From assembly GCA_002716085.1 (NCBI GenBank), contig PAYZ01000009.1:91768-155767 (forward strand): 64,000 bases of DNA. The letters are read 5' to 3'. Made by a program: the position numbers and the translations under genes. This document shows, piece by piece, positions 34,923 to 43,949 of this stretch. Source of the DNA: Methanobacteriota archaeon (GTDB lineage Archaea > Thermoplasmatota > Poseidoniia > Poseidoniales > Thalassarchaeaceae). Below the pieces are notes generated by a model. That model searched no databases and was not told where the DNA came from. It saw only the letters and a program-made list of their open reading frames with translations. Positions within the stretch are counted from its first letter, which is position 1, and each line of letters opens with the position of its first letter.

Positions 34923-35906
34923 TTGAAGGACGATGCCCTCCAGAGAACTAACGTGTCAGAAGACCCGTACCGAACACTGGATGTCTCGAAGGATGCTACT
35001 GATGCAGAGATTAAGAGGTCGTATAGGAAGCTAGCTAGGCAATACCATCCTGATAGAAATCCAGGAGATGCAGCTGCCGAGGAGAGGTTCAAGTCCATTC
35101 AGTCAGCATATGAAGAAATAGGAACTGCTGAAGCTAGAAGCAATCACGATCAACAAAAAAGGATGGAAGAGATGTTCAGTAGAGGGGGGGTAAGCTCCCC
35201 ATTCGGGGGCTCAGATCTGGGAGACATATTCTCACAGTTTTTTGGAGGCAGGGGGGGAAAAACTTCGGGATTCGATTTCAATTTTGAAGGAAATCACCAG
35301 GGCCGTAAAAAAAGCCACGAAACTCCAAGGGGTGCGAATATCGAGGCAGGCATCGATATTTCTATGAATCAGGCAATTCGAGGAGCAGATGTAAAGTTCA
35401 GTCATCGAAGGATGCGCATATGTTCAAAGTGTAAAGGAACTAGCTTTGGCTCATCCAGCCAGTGCTCTTCCTGCAACGGCTATGGAGTTCAAACCAAGGG
35501 AAGTACAATAACAGTTCGTGTTCCCAAAGGGGCGGAGCACGGCCATCTTCTACGTCTGAAGGGAATGGGCCACGAGCACCCAGAGGGAGAATCTGGAGAT
35601 TTGCTTATCACCGTTCGTCTGGATGCCGAAGATGGACGTAGATGGGAGGAAGGGAGACTTGTCCAAGAGGTAAGGATTCCATACTCAACTTTAGTTATGG
35701 GCGGAAAGGTCAGAATAACTACTCCCGACAGAAAAAAGGTGCAAATTGAAATTCCAGAGGGAGCCAGAATTGGAGATAGGAGGAGACTGCAGGGACACGG
35801 TCACTCAGGAGGACCACTAGATGTCGAATTCGTGCTCTCCGAGCCAGAAAAGCTAACAAAATCTCAGAGAGAGGCGCTTGAGATTCTAAGAGAATCAGGG
35901 CTGTGA
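34923..35906 (+). CDS. DnaJ-like co-chaperone with a single zinc site
   Basis: 327 residues. The J domain (about 14-80) contains RQYHPDRNPG with the HPD motif that stimulates Hsp70. A Gly/Phe-rich stretch follows (FGGSDLGDIFSQFFGG). The zinc region has only two CXXC units (CSKCKGTSF and CSSCNGYG), half of the four found in full DnaJ, so one zinc ion at most. The C-terminal client-binding beta domains (VRVPKGAEHGHLLRLKGMG, then IPYSTLVMGGKVRI) are present. Start uncertain: TTG 34923 or GTG 34953. No DnaK or GrpE gene in this window. Confidence 0.88.
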   Translation: MKDDALQRTNVSEDPYRTLDVSKDATDAEIKRSYRKLARQYHPDRNPGDAAAEERFKSIQSAYEEIGTAEARSNHDQQKRMEEMFSRGGVSSPFGGSDLGDIFSQFFGGRGGKTSGFDFNFEGNHQGRKKSHETPRGANIEAGIDISMNQAIRGADVKFSHRRMRICSKCKGTSFGSSSQCSSCNGYGVQTKGSTITVRVPKGAEHGHLLRLKGMGHEHPEGESGDLLITVRLDAEDGRRWEEGRLVQEVRIPYSTLVMGGKVRITTPDRKKVQIEIPEGARIGDRRRLQGHGHSGGPLDVEFVLSEPEKLTKSQREALEILRESGL

Positions 35907-35922
35907 CTACACGCAATTAGTG

Positions 35923-35928
35923 AAATAT
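35923..35928 (+). promoter_or_regulatory. TATA-like box for the RND/MMPL gene
   Basis: AAATAT lies 21-26 bases upstream of the GTG at 35949, consistent with a leaderless start. Confidence 0.35.
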
Positions 35929-35948
35929 CCCATTGTTCTCGAATATCT

Positions 35949-38900
35949 GTGAGGAGCTTCGAGGGTCTTGCTGATTATATAATTCCCAGACGAAGGAAAG
36001 TACATTTTCTTGTAGTAGTGGTCTCTATCCTAATGGTTCCGGGAATCATTGCTTCTTTCGAACCAATTGATATTGAGTCTTACGATATGGAGTCCCCTGA
36101 GCTCGATGCAAACCAGGTTCTGAGGGAGGAATTTACTGCTGCAGGTAATATTTGGGGATTCGGAATTTTCGTCAGAGATCCAAGCTATTTCGGAGAGTCA
36201 GATTCGGATGTGGGGATGATTGCAGAATATCGAGGTGGTGGCCAAGGTATTGTCGAGCCCATAGGGGGGATACTGAACTTATCAGTACTAAGGGAGATCG
36301 ATGAGGACGCTCGAGAGCTAAAGAATAATGAGATTTCAGAATTCTACTTACCAATGGCTTCTGAGATTTCAGGAGATCCAGTGAACGGGATATTGGATCT
36401 GGCCACAGAGTTCCGTGCATTCATGTCAGGGCAGTCGTCTCTCACTTCTCCCAGAATAAATCCTTTCAAATTGCAAGCTACACTGGACATCAATGCCTCT
36501 ACCGACCCTGCTCCTACGAACTGGTCGAATTGCGGGCACTTGGAATGCCTTTCTTTTGACGATCCAAATGTCACCCAAGAGCACATCGATTTGGCTGCAC
36601 ACAGAATGGCAAACAACAGCAATGGTGCCTTTCTCAGATTTCTTTCCAACGATAGGGCTTTTCTTCCGGACGAACTCAGCTCAGTAATCGGACCAGTAGA
36701 TCACAGTATTTCAGAAAACGGGACATTACTTTCCGAGAACTGGGTGCCTGGAAGATGGTCAGCATCGGCTGCTTGGTTGATTGTCAATTTCGATAGGAAC
36801 GAGATGCAGAAGAATGGGTGGACATTCTCATGGAAAAACGCTAGTTCAGAATTTGGGTATGAGAGAAAAGGATTTAATTTAGAGACAAAGCCAATTAGAT
36901 ACTCAGTTGTGGATTGCAGGAATAGGGAGGAAAACGATCAGCCACTATGCTCCGTTGAGTGGCTTTACTTATCTCTAGAAGAAGATCTCAGGAAGAGCGA
37001 TGAGAACATCGTTTCTCTGATGTTCGCAGAATCAATAAATGTAGAGATAAACCGCGAGCTTCTCTCAAGTGCCTACTTGATTCTGCTTATGGGGGCAGCA
37101 ATCCTAATTCTACTATGGGCCAGTCTCAGGAGAGCGTCTGATGTGGCGATAGTTGCTACTAGTTTGGGAGTATCTCTGATATGGATGTACGGGCTAATCG
37201 GCTGGGCCATAATCATAGGAAAGTGGGCAGATAACGAGATAATTTTCAGATCACAATTCTCCAATCTGCTGCCTATACTGATTCTCGCCTTAGAAATTGA
37301 CGATAGTCTGCATAGTCTACACAGATACAAGGAAGAGAGAAGATTGGGAAAAACATCCGAAGAAGCAGTACATAAGGCGATTAGTAAGATTGGATTGGCA
37401 ATCCTGCTAACTTCAGTCACAACCATTGTCGCCTTCATGGCAAACATGACTTCGAGTATTGCCGCATTACGCTCATTTGGAATCGAAGCAGGATTGGGCG
37501 TATTATGCGCATTCTTCCTTACAGGACTTTGGGTTCCTCTTGCTAGACTGGATATCGACATCTGGCTGGAATCTAAAGGGAGGCTAGAGGAAGAGAGATC
37601 AGACATTATTCACATGATTCCTAGCTCTTGGCTGTCAAATCTTGCAACTTTGTCTGCTAGGTACTCTCCAATAGTTGTAGCAGTCTCGATTCTTATCACA
37701 ATATTTGCTACTCCAATAATGCTTTCTCTCGAGGGTGATTTTCAAGTAGAAGATTTCATCGAAGAGGACTCCGATTTAGCAGTAGGTGTTGGACTAATCA
37801 ATGAAAGATTCAGTGATGAGGGCGAGCCAGCTTTCCTCTTGATAGAGGGAAACATCTCGAACCCATTAATTATTGATGCAATCGATGAGCTTAGGAACAA
37901 TATGAACTCCCATGGTCCGGACGAACCAGATCAGATTTCAAAGATGCCCAATGGGCAAGTTGAGCTTATTGGAATAGATCTGATGCTATGGTACACCAGG
38001 GCAGCCATGGCTTGGAATCAAACGCCATTCGAACAAGCAGGATGGGACTTCGACTCTAACGAAGGAGGCATAGGTTGTGATGCCATTCAGATACCAAATA
38101 GGGAAATGGAATTCATCTATGTTCCTTCCATTGATGACAGCACATGCCTCAATTTCCTTTACGGATTCATGGTGACTCGCGGAGTTCCTGCTAGTGGAGG
38201 TTATCCTTCATTATCAACAAGCATAGTAGGCGAGTTTATTCAAGTCGAGGGAGAATTGGATTTCGAGAAGCCTTGGCTAACTAGCTCAGGAGACACGCCA
38301 AGATTCCCCAGAACATCCCTTAGATTCGGCCTCTCCAGTCCCGAGCAGTTCGCTCTCGTCGAGCCAGCATTGGAACAATTAGTAGTGGACATGGCACCAC
38401 TTCAGAATCTCTCAACAAATCCGATACACGAGAGAGGCAGTATTAATTCTGCTTTTGAGAACGAAGAATACCCCGTCTCCTGGGCAATTCCCACAGGGGA
38501 GCCAATTGTCAGATTCGTAGCTGCCGACTCCATGCAAGATGATTTGCAAGATACACTCCTTCTAGGAGTGATATTCTGTATCCTAGCACTCTGGTGGGGG
38601 TTCCGTGAGGAGAATTCCCCAATTGAAAGATTCAATGCCGAGAAAAAGAACCCAATTAGACTCGCTTCTAAGATTTCACTCAACACAATCATGCTGTCTT
38701 CTATTTCTCTATTTCTAGTCGGCCAGGATTATTTGCTAATCCTAGCTTCTCTATCTGTAATCCTATCCATTTTATGGGGCACAAGACCGTTTATCCTCGC
38801 AACAATTACTACTGCCCCTATTTTCTTGATGATCGTGTGGCTTTACGCAATAGTGGGAATGGCAGGTTATGGGCTTAACATGGTTACAGTCTCTATAGCG

Positions 38901-39236
38901 GCAATCTCGTTAGGAGTTGGGATTGACTACGTGATTCACGTTATTCAGCGATTTAGAGAGGAAAAGGAAGCAGGGTCTTCAACCATTTCTTCTATTGGCG
39001 CTGTAGGGGGGGCTTCCGGAATTGCACTCTTCGGTTCGGCGGTATCTGACATGACAGGATTTCTAATCATAAATCAGTCTGAAATGGGCTTCTTTTCGAC
39101 TTTCGGCCTGTTCTGTGCGGTAATGATTCTTCTCTCACTGATAGCCAGCCTCATTTTAGCGCCTGCAGCTCTGGCGCTCTCACACCCGGATAATGGGATT
39201 CTAGGATTTAGTAGAGATCAAGCAGCTCAATACTAG
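35949..39236 (+). CDS. RND-superfamily (MMPL/SSD-type) membrane protein
   Basis: 1095 residues. Two halves each have one N-terminal helix, a large extracytoplasmic domain and five to six further helices. Each half carries the membrane Asp motif: LEIDDSLHSLHRYKEERRL and LGVGIDYVIHVIQRFREE. The extracytoplasmic domain of the first half has several Cys (NCGHLECLSF). Family members export hydrophobic molecules, often lipids, using the proton gradient. Substrate unknown. The GTG start is preceded by a TATA-like box. Its stop overlaps the convergent SDR gene. Confidence 0.85.
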   Translation: MRSFEGLADYIIPRRRKVHFLVVVVSILMVPGIIASFEPIDIESYDMESPELDANQVLREEFTAAGNIWGFGIFVRDPSYFGESDSDVGMIAEYRGGGQGIVEPIGGILNLSVLREIDEDARELKNNEISEFYLPMASEISGDPVNGILDLATEFRAFMSGQSSLTSPRINPFKLQATLDINASTDPAPTNWSNCGHLECLSFDDPNVTQEHIDLAAHRMANNSNGAFLRFLSNDRAFLPDELSSVIGPVDHSISENGTLLSENWVPGRWSASAAWLIVNFDRNEMQKNGWTFSWKNASSEFGYERKGFNLETKPIRYSVVDCRNREENDQPLCSVEWLYLSLEEDLRKSDENIVSLMFAESINVEINRELLSSAYLILLMGAAILILLWASLRRASDVAIVATSLGVSLIWMYGLIGWAIIIGKWADNEIIFRSQFSNLLPILILALEIDDSLHSLHRYKEERRLGKTSEEAVHKAISKIGLAILLTSVTTIVAFMANMTSSIAALRSFGIEAGLGVLCAFFLTGLWVPLARLDIDIWLESKGRLEEERSDIIHMIPSSWLSNLATLSARYSPIVVAVSILITIFATPIMLSLEGDFQVEDFIEEDSDLAVGVGLINERFSDEGEPAFLLIEGNISNPLIIDAIDELRNNMNSHGPDEPDQISKMPNGQVELIGIDLMLWYTRAAMAWNQTPFEQAGWDFDSNEGGIGCDAIQIPNREMEFIYVPSIDDSTCLNFLYGFMVTRGVPASGGYPSLSTSIVGEFIQVEGELDFEKPWLTSSGDTPRFPRTSLRFGLSSPEQFALVEPALEQLVVDMAPLQNLSTNPIHERGSINSAFENEEYPVSWAIPTGEPIVRFVAADSMQDDLQDTLLLGVIFCILALWWGFREENSPIERFNAEKKNPIRLASKISLNTIMLSSISLFLVGQDYLLILASLSVILSILWGTRPFILATITTAPIFLMIVWLYAIVGMAGYGLNMVTVSIAAISLGVGIDYVIHVIQRFREEKEAGSSTISSIGAVGGASGIALFGSAVSDMTGFLIINQSEMGFFSTFGLFCAVMILLSLIASLILAPAALALSHPDNGILGFSRDQAAQY

Positions 39237-40633
39237 TCATTCCACATCCCCAATGTGTCCCTAAGTGCGTGTTCCAAGTCCGAATGAAGGAACTCGTAAC
39301 CCTCGTCCACCAGTCTATTTGGCAAAACTCTCTGACTCTCCAAGGTAAGGCTTACTCCCATTTCACCGAACATTACTCTGATTGCTAAACCTGGAATAGG
39401 TGCTATAGCTGGTCGCCTTAGTACACGTCCCAGAACTCTAGCAAACAATTTCTGCCTTACGGGCTCAGGAGCTGTGAGGTTGTATTTCCCAGTCGAACCA
39501 CTGTTCATTATCAGGTGATGAATTGCATAAATTTCGTCATCTAATGAAATCCATGACATCCACTGCTTACCTCCTCCCATGGGGCCACCACCACCTAGCT
39601 TGAATGGAAGAAGCATCTTCTCTAGTGCGCCTCCTGTTGCTGTCAGAACTATGCCGCTTCTGAGAAATACAGTCCTAACCCCCGACTCTTCGACTTTTGA
39701 AGCTGCATCTTCCCATTCCCTGCAAATATCAGGAAGGAAACCATCTCCAGGGGGGCTATTCTCGTCTAGCTCCTCATCACCCCTATCTCCATACCACCCT
39801 ATGGCACTTGCTACAATGAAGACTTCCGGCTTACTTTTCATCTCCCGAATAGCATTGGATAAGATCAGGGTGCTGTCGACCCTTGAATCCCTAATCGCCT
39901 TCTTCCTTCTCGAGCTCCATCTCTTGTCGCCTATCCCCTCTCCTCCTAGGTGAATAATGGTATCAAAACCCTCGAGAATTCCATGGTCTAATTTTCCTGA
40001 AATAGGATCCCAATTAAGCTCCTTAGAACCTTCCTTTATTTCTCTCCTGACAAGTCTCCATACTTCATGACCTCCTGTGTCAAGGAACGCTACTAGCTGA
40101 GTACCAATGGTCCCAGATGATCCTGCAACCAGAATTCTCCTACGGGGTTTATCAGCAAACTTGGAGTGATGAAACAAGTCTCTCTTTAGTCGCAATTCAC
40201 GGGCTGTGAACATCTGGGAAATCCTCTTCCTGACCAGTAGTCCACCTAAGATCCTGTCAACGAGATTACCAAGACGACCGAAGGGAACTTGGTAAGTCAC
40301 CTCGTCGATTACCTTTGTCACATCCCCTTCTTCGACAAGATGATGTTCGTGATTCCAAGATTTGAAGGGACCTTTCAGCATTCTATCTGAGAAGAATCTG
40401 GGTGGATCGTAACCTGTGTGCTCTGCTACCCAAGTCATTTTTAGGGGCCCCATGGGGAATTTGAAGATCCTCTTAGAACCGACTTCAAGTGAGTCGTCAG
40501 CTCGTACTTCTTCCGCAACTTCCCAAGGGGGCATTAGTCTCCTAAAGGAACCCTCATGCTCGAACCAAGCGAAGGTAGTCTCTGCATCAGCTTCTACAAC
40601 TGTTTCATGTCTGTAGTTGTACATTAATTCCAT
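39233..40633 (-). CDS. SRPBCC domain fused to a TIGR01777-family NAD(P)-dependent SDR (epimerase-like)
   Basis: 466 residues. The N-terminal domain (about 1-155) is an SRPBCC/START-type lipid-binding fold with a cluster of aromatic residues (TTFAWFEHEGSFRRLMPPWE). The C-terminal domain (about 165-466) is an extended SDR: ILVAGSSGTIGTQLVAFL Rossmann motif, IIHLGGEGIG, SAIGWYGDRGD with a YGD near the active-site position, and WMSWISLDDE, all typical of TIGR01777/YfcH/SDR39U1. The cofactor is probably NADP(H); substrate unknown. An in-frame ATG 9 bases inside is an alternative start. Confidence 0.85.
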   Translation of the reverse strand: MELMYNYRHETVVEADAETTFAWFEHEGSFRRLMPPWEVAEEVRADDSLEVGSKRIFKFPMGPLKMTWVAEHTGYDPPRFFSDRMLKGPFKSWNHEHHLVEEGDVTKVIDEVTYQVPFGRLGNLVDRILGGLLVRKRISQMFTARELRLKRDLFHHSKFADKPRRRILVAGSSGTIGTQLVAFLDTGGHEVWRLVRREIKEGSKELNWDPISGKLDHGILEGFDTIIHLGGEGIGDKRWSSRRKKAIRDSRVDSTLILSNAIREMKSKPEVFIVASAIGWYGDRGDEELDENSPPGDGFLPDICREWEDAASKVEESGVRTVFLRSGIVLTATGGALEKMLLPFKLGGGGPMGGGKQWMSWISLDDEIYAIHHLIMNSGSTGKYNLTAPEPVRQKLFARVLGRVLRRPAIAPIPGLAIRVMFGEMGVSLTLESQRVLPNRLVDEGYEFLHSDLEHALRDTLGMWND

Positions 40634-40691
40634 CCTCGTTATTGATCCAATGGCAATATTTTCTGTATTTCATCTTTCATCCATATCCAGC

Positions 40692-41273
40692 TCACTCATC
40701 CGGCATACTGGACTTCCATTTCTCTATTGCATAATCTTCGAAGTCACTCAAAGTAAGCCTGTATGCCCAGTGTTGCAGGGATTGTCGTATCACTGGGCTA
40801 ACTCGCTCATCATCAAAAGTAGCATCGGCTCCAATAATCCGGTTAATTAGTTGAATTCTGAACCTCCCCTTTGGTCCAGCAAATGAATTCCATCTTCTTA
40901 TCTGCCTGTAATCATCTTCACTTCTCCTTCCCGAGAAGAATCTGCAATACCACTGAATCCAACCATACGGGTCTTGTTCCCTTATCCATCCCTTTGATTC
41001 CCACATTTCTAGTGACGTACCGGAGGAAACTGAATATTTGTTCAATTTCTTGTCATACTCTTCGTTACAGATCAGCTTCTCATCCAGTCCAATCCACCAA
41101 TCTTTGAATTCTAGATGCTGCCCATTCAGATTCTCTGAGATTATTGATGAGAATATAGGTCTCCAGTAGCTTCCTCCGAAACTTCCCTCAGAGAAAACCT
41201 CCCTAGGGGTCATGTTCGGCCTGAATTCTGGCCAGTCCGGAAAGCTAAGGAAATCTCCTATCTCCCTCCCCAT
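40692..41273 (-). CDS. Conserved hypothetical protein with a WIxxxDPYGWxQWYCRF motif
   Basis: A 193-residue soluble protein. The central segment GWIREQDPYGWIQWYCRFFSG and following RRSEDDYRQIRRW, with an N-terminal FPDWPEFRPNMTPREVF and GSFGGSYWRPIFS, resemble a family of uncharacterised proteins I recall mainly from fungi, algae and some bacteria. No catalytic role is known to me. The A/T-rich arm at 41300-41307 is about 27 bases upstream, so the transcript may be leaderless. The match to that family is from memory. Confidence 0.6.
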   Translation of the reverse strand: MGREIGDFLSFPDWPEFRPNMTPREVFSEGSFGGSYWRPIFSSIISENLNGQHLEFKDWWIGLDEKLICNEEYDKKLNKYSVSSGTSLEMWESKGWIREQDPYGWIQWYCRFFSGRRSEDDYRQIRRWNSFAGPKGRFRIQLINRIIGADATFDDERVSPVIRQSLQHWAYRLTLSDFEDYAIEKWKSSMPDE

Positions 41274-41299
41274 GTTAGATTGAAACAGACTAGGTCTAA

Positions 41300-41324
41300 T
41301 TTATTTCTTGCCATTTGAAATAAA
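41300..41324. promoter_or_regulatory. Inverted repeat in a divergent promoter region
   Basis: TTTATTTC (41300-41307) and GAAATAAA (41317-41324) form perfect 8-base arms around a 9-base spacer, between the divergent genes at 41273 (minus) and 41371 (plus). The left arm, read on the minus strand, sits where a TATA box for a leaderless minus gene is expected. The right arm can serve the plus gene. It may be two back-to-back TATA boxes, an operator, or both. Confidence 0.5.
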
Positions 41325-41370
41325 CTCATATGTCTAACAGCATGGCGAGTTTGTTTCACTGGGGTCTAGC

Positions 41371-41694
41371 ATGTCACGAGATGTTCTTTCTGACTTTGAG
41401 AGAGGTGACGAGAGCTGCATCATGAGATTCGAAGATGGAGCATCATTCAGGGTAAGCTATCTGGTAATCCGCTCAAATTGCCAGTGTGCCAAATGTAAAC
41501 CTAGGCAGCAGAACGAGCAACGCAAAATTGAGTTAGAAGAGGAGATTGCGAGACTGATGCTTGAGAAGCCACGGGTTTCCCCGGTAGGGAGGTATGGTAT
41601 ACAACTTGAATGGCCCACTGGGTGCTCTAGTGGAATTCACTCCTTTTCGCATCTCAGAGAGATTTGTGAAGAACACGGGCAAAATCTGGAATAG
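41371..41694 (+). CDS. DUF971 (gamma-butyrobetaine hydroxylase N-terminal-like) protein
   Basis: 107 residues. The family pattern is visible: MRFEDGASFRVSYLVIRSNCQCAKC (Leu/Ile-Arg-x-x-C-x-C-x-x-C), VSPVGRYGIQLEWPTG and FSHLREICEEH. DUF971 proteins often bind iron or zinc and cluster with Fe-S assembly genes. Cys and His suggest a metal site here. Role unknown. It is the first gene of the plus-strand run leading to pus10 (84 bases). Confidence 0.8.
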   Translation: MSRDVLSDFERGDESCIMRFEDGASFRVSYLVIRSNCQCAKCKPRQQNEQRKIELEEEIARLMLEKPRVSPVGRYGIQLEWPTGCSSGIHSFSHLREICEEHGQNLE

Positions 41695-41778
41695 AGGCTT
41701 AGCGAAGAAGTCAAATCCTCCAATCATTGCCGAACGACGTCAGAGACACAGGTCCCCCCTGTTCTGTGTGGCGATACT

Positions 41779-43206
41779 ATGGAAACAAACGAGCCGAAGG
41801 ATGATGACTCGGAGATAGACTCTGAGGACGAATGGCAGCTCTACGCGTCTGCTGGTTATGCTTCTACAGAAATGCTTTCTGAGGAGGAAAATGAAGAGAG
41901 CATAGAGTCAGAGGAAGCCTGGTTCGATGGAGATGATTTCGATTTCCAGGGCAGTACTCTGAATTGGGACGCTCCACCCTGTCCAGCGCCATTGGGAATA
42001 GCACACGTAATTAAGATCGGAGTTTGTGACCATTGCTTGGGCAGAATTTCTGGGTCTAGCACTGGTATCGGAGGGTCTGATGCCGGATCCATTGTTAGGT
42101 CAGAGGCATTTGAGAGGGATGAGAATCTACAGTCAAAGATCACTCAGGATTACTGCCCACTTTGCGAGAATCTGTTTGAAGATGTAGAAAACATTGTTTC
42201 TAGGGTTTTCGAGACCCTCTCAGAAACTCAATTCTCTACGATGCAATTTGGAATTCATCTTCCCAAGGATTTGATCCAGGAGGAAGACAGAATCAGAACC
42301 AAATATGGAGCTCCAGGATCTTATCCACTCAAAGGAGCTCTAGTAGAAGGAATTCACAGGAGAATTAGAGAGATCAACCAGGAGGTAGAATTCGTAAAAG
42401 AAAGGCCTGATGTAATGATTCTGGTCGATGGGTTGACCCTGAGAGTTGATGTAGACGTAAGGCCAATTTTCCTATACGGGAGGTACAGGAAACTTTCCAG
42501 AGGAATTCCACAGACTCGTTGGCCATGTAGGGCATGCAGAGGGAGGGCAGAAGGGTGCGACTCCTGTGGAGAATCAGGACTCCAGTATCCAGATTCTGTT
42601 CAAGACCTAATTGGGGAGCCAATCAGGGAAGCTTTGGGAGCAGAAGACACTTCATTCCACGGAATGGGCAGAGAAGACATTGACGTTAGGTGCCTCGGAT
42701 CTGGACGGCCTTTTGTATTGGAAATTAAGAGGCCAAGACAGAGATCGTTCCCACTAGAAGATCTCGTTGAAATGGTTAATGAAAATGGTAACGAAAAGGT
42801 AGAGGTTGGAAATTTTGAGTGGTGTACTAGGAAGAAAGTAAACGAGGTCAAACAGTCCAGATCGGAAAAGACTTACACTATTCGGTTTGAAGTTGAAGAG
42901 TTGGCCGAAATCGAGAACCCGGAGGAGGCAATTATGTCTCTATCCGGAAAAGTAATCGATCAAGAAACCCCAAAGAGAGTATCTCATAGAAGAGCTGCGA
43001 AGACTAGGAGGAGGAAGGTCTCTTCAGTAGATAGAATAGAGATTGATGGAAGTCAGGTAGAATTGACCCTTCGGTGCGAAGCGGGGACCTACGTCAAGGA
43101 ATTAGTCCACTCTGACGAGGGTAGGACAAATCCTTCGGTGCAGAGTGTATTGGGTGCGGCTTGCGAAGTCATTTGGCTAGACGTTGAGGAGATTCACGAC
43201 GACTAG
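41779..43206 (+). CDS. pus10: tRNA pseudouridine synthase Pus10
   Basis: 475 residues. N-terminal acidic extension (about 60 residues) precedes a THUMP-like domain with zinc Cys pairs CDHCLGR and CPLCENLF. Catalytic domain features are GRYRKLSRGIPQTRWPCRAC, a second zinc-like set (CRACRGRAEGCDSC), and HGMGREDIDVRCLGSGRPF, whose second Asp is the catalytic residue. Pus10 makes pseudouridine at positions 54 and 55 in archaeal tRNA. The C-terminal RCEAGTYVKELVHSDEGRTNPS fits the family. It precedes the L21e-rpoF-ksgA cluster; the L21e start lies 77 bases downstream. Confidence 0.92.
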   Translation: METNEPKDDDSEIDSEDEWQLYASAGYASTEMLSEEENEESIESEEAWFDGDDFDFQGSTLNWDAPPCPAPLGIAHVIKIGVCDHCLGRISGSSTGIGGSDAGSIVRSEAFERDENLQSKITQDYCPLCENLFEDVENIVSRVFETLSETQFSTMQFGIHLPKDLIQEEDRIRTKYGAPGSYPLKGALVEGIHRRIREINQEVEFVKERPDVMILVDGLTLRVDVDVRPIFLYGRYRKLSRGIPQTRWPCRACRGRAEGCDSCGESGLQYPDSVQDLIGEPIREALGAEDTSFHGMGREDIDVRCLGSGRPFVLEIKRPRQRSFPLEDLVEMVNENGNEKVEVGNFEWCTRKKVNEVKQSRSEKTYTIRFEVEELAEIENPEEAIMSLSGKVIDQETPKRVSHRRAAKTRRRKVSSVDRIEIDGSQVELTLRCEAGTYVKELVHSDEGRTNPSVQSVLGAACEVIWLDVEEIHDD

Positions 43207-43282
43207 TCCGAAAATATACATCCGAGTCCTTAAGAACGCCCCACAGGTCGCCCGGATTCGCGATAATGGATTCAGTGAGAGC

Positions 43283-43576
43283 ATGGTGACTAGGACAAAG
43301 GGATCTAGGCAGGGAACTCGAAGCATCCTGAAAAAGGGAAAGAGAGAGCGGAGAAGGCTGTTCATAGGAAGGGCCATGCACTCATACAACGAAGGCGATA
43401 AAGTAGCCATTGTCTTGGACGGCGCTCAGCAGAAGGGAATGCCCCACCGCAGATTCCAAGGACGAACTGGAGTCATTGAGAGCTCACAAGGTAGGGCTTA
43501 TGTGGTGAAGGTTGCCGATGGCAATAAGATGAAGACTGTAGTCTCAAGGCCCGAGCACCTTAGGCCAATTGAGTAG
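43283..43576 (+). CDS. rpl21e: Ribosomal protein eL21
   Basis: 97 residues, the family's usual length, from MVTRTKGSRQGTRSILKKGK. The open frame continues upstream into pus10, but that part has no L21e similarity. The body shows YNEGDKVAIVLDGAQQKGMPHRRFQGRTG and the terminal VVSRPEHLRPIE, canonical for eL21. It is basic at the N-terminus for rRNA contact. Followed by rpoF 10 bases later, as in many euryarchaea. Confidence 0.93.
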   Translation: MVTRTKGSRQGTRSILKKGKRERRRLFIGRAMHSYNEGDKVAIVLDGAQQKGMPHRRFQGRTGVIESSQGRAYVVKVADGNKMKTVVSRPEHLRPIE

Positions 43577-43586
43577 AGGTGAAAAG

Positions 43587-43949
43587 ATGTCAGAAAGGGA
43601 ATTCGTGGACTTTGTGACAGTAAGAGATAAGCTTCTAGAGGCCATCGAAAGGAGAGGAGAGATTTCCTACGAGCAGACTATGGCTCTTCAACACGCAGAA
43701 TGGAAGGCAAGCAAAGGGGGCCATCCTACGGGTGAGATAAAGATAGATCCATCTGTTTTCGGCAATCTGCTGGCAGCTCTGATGGAGAACGAGAAGCTCA
43801 AGGAACACCCCGAGGTCTGTTCTAAACTGGCTGAGCTCTCCCCATTGACTGTAGCCGATGTGAGAGTCATAATTGCCAGCAAGAGGATTGCCATGGATAC
43901 TTCAGAGGTAGAGGAAGTAATTACGACCATTAGACAGCATGTTCTCTAG
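43587..43949 (+). CDS. rpoF: DNA-directed RNA polymerase subunit F (Rpb4)
   Basis: 120 residues from MSEREFVDFVTVRDKL, after a GAGGTGA ribosome binding site; the upstream TTG at 43569 is less likely. The N-terminal half resembles Rpb4 tip-association (SYEQTMALQHAEWKASKGG), and the C-terminal half has a HRDC-like helical repeat (LAELSPLTVADVRVIIASKR). With RpoE it forms the polymerase stalk. Location between L21e and DUF655 is conserved in archaea. Confidence 0.85.
   Translation: MSEREFVDFVTVRDKLLEAIERRGEISYEQTMALQHAEWKASKGGHPTGEIKIDPSVFGNLLAALMENEKLKEHPEVCSKLAELSPLTVADVRVIIASKRIAMDTSEVEEVITTIRQHVL

Noticed and set aside
43184-43282. Upstream extension of the L21e frame
   Set aside because: It overlaps the pus10 end and lies outside the conserved 97-residue L21e.
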